Shown piece after piece: positions 63,500 to 64,000 of a stretch of 64,000 bases of DNA. Origin of the DNA: Plasmodiophora brassicae (lineage: Eukaryota > Endomyxa: Phytomyxea > Phytomyxea > Plasmodiophorida). The notes below the pieces were generated by a model. The model saw nothing but the letters and a program-made list of their open reading frames with translations, had not been told where the DNA came from and made no database searches. Location of the stretch: NCBI GenBank assembly GCA_036867785.1, contig CP145417.1, forward strand, positions 930,001 through 994,000. The letters are read 5' to 3'. Each line of letters starts with the position of its first letter. Position 1 is the first letter of the stretch. The position numbers and the translations under genes were made by a program.

Positions 63500-64000
63500 C
63501 GCAACCGAGGCCTTGACGTTGTGCAGGAGATGCCGAGGCGGGATCGACACTGGCGGACGGACGGACGGGTAGAGACAGCAAGCGGTCAGGGAAACACCGG
63601 CGGCCTGGGAGGCAAACAGCACGGCGGGACACGCGCACTCTGGAACTTGGACCAGCTGCGACCGAGGCCTTGACGTTGTGCAGGAGATGCCGAGGCGGGA
63701 TCGGCACGGACGGACGGGAAGAGACAGCAAGTGGTCAGGGGAACACCGGTGGCCTGAGAGGCATACAGCACGGCGGGACACGTACTCTGGGACTTGGACC
63801 AGGTACGACCAAGGCCTTGACGTTCTGCGGGGGATGCCGAGGCGAGATCGGCACGGACGGACGGACGGGCGGGAAGAGACAGCAAGCGGTCAGGGGAACA
63901 CCGGTGGCCTGAGAGGCATACAGCACGGCGGGACACGCACTCTGGGACTTGGACCAGGTACGACCGAGGCCTTGACGTTCTGCGGGGGATGCCGAGGCGA
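63500..64000. repeat. Tandem satellite, unit about 147-157 bp, runs off right edge
   Basis: The marker gaggccttgacgtt (or aaggccttgacgtt) recurs at 63507, 63664, 63811 and 63966, giving unit lengths of 157, 147 and 155 bp. Each unit contains gccgaggcg, a gacggacgg run of variable length, agagacagcaag, ggtcaggg.aacaccgg and cagcacggcgggacac. Length differences come from the gacg run. The array continues past the window end. Confidence 0.93.

Noticed and set aside
63228-63936. Several 60-171-codon frames in the right-end repeats
   Set aside because: Both strands are open because of simple repeat composition; no start context, splice signals or domains.

Overview
The window is a nuclear segment of a GC-rich, gene-dense eukaryote. 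Genes lie on both strands, often less than 200 bp apart. Many are split by very short spliceosomal introns, mostly 43-64 nt, with GT...AG ends and a CTGAC/CTAAC-type branch site 10-20 nt before the acceptor. Recognisable genes are typical of a flagellated protist: nicastrin, CHMP4/Snf7, a CFAP70-like axonemal protein, katanin p60-like KATNAL2, dynamitin, DASH subunit DAD1, SRP72, importin-5, NRAMP, CIAO2B/MIP18, an inositol polyphosphate kinase and ABHD4/5. Short introns, compactness and several secreted ankyrin and RING proteins would suit a plasmodiophorid (Rhizaria) such as Plasmodiophora. That assignment is inference and was not tested.

Layout. 1-7 kb: edge of a DUF676 lipase-like gene, a coiled-coil gene, a disordered protein, nicastrin, Snf7, and a 7TM receptor-like gene with a decayed partial duplicate. 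8-16.4 kb: CFAP70-like, DAD1, a CAP-Gly plus RCC1 fusion, a zinc-binding protein, an MFS transporter and a twin CX9C mitochondrial protein. 16.5-27.6 kb: an unidentified winged-helix-like protein, a type I membrane protein, a double DUF7726 protein, a membrane J-protein, a tail-anchored protein, NRAMP, CIAO2B, dynamitin and SRP72. 27.7-32.8 kb: a tandem family of four secreted proteins with a C-type-lectin-like C-terminal domain, one decayed copy, and a near-perfect foldback of about 300 bp. 33-39 kb: importin-5 and a helical-repeat RING protein. 39.3-42.3 kb: retroelement debris and poorly resolved sequence. 42.3-46.2 kb: ABHD4/5, tRNA-Ala(UGC) and KATNAL2.

46.5-56.3 kb looks like an accessory or host-interaction island. 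It holds two tandem paralogues of an unrecognised family (signal peptide, ectodomain, coiled coil, C-terminal membrane segments), an inositol polyphosphate kinase with a hydrophobic N-terminus, two paralogous signal-peptide RING-H2 genes and, between them, a signal-peptide ankyrin-repeat gene. 57.6-63.0 kb holds two partial Ty3/Gypsy-type chromodomain elements, and 63.2-64 kb is tandem-repeat DNA.

Most coding models were spliced by hand from frame continuity and intron signals. Coordinates of multi-exon genes are outer CDS limits, with exons in the evidence where resolved.
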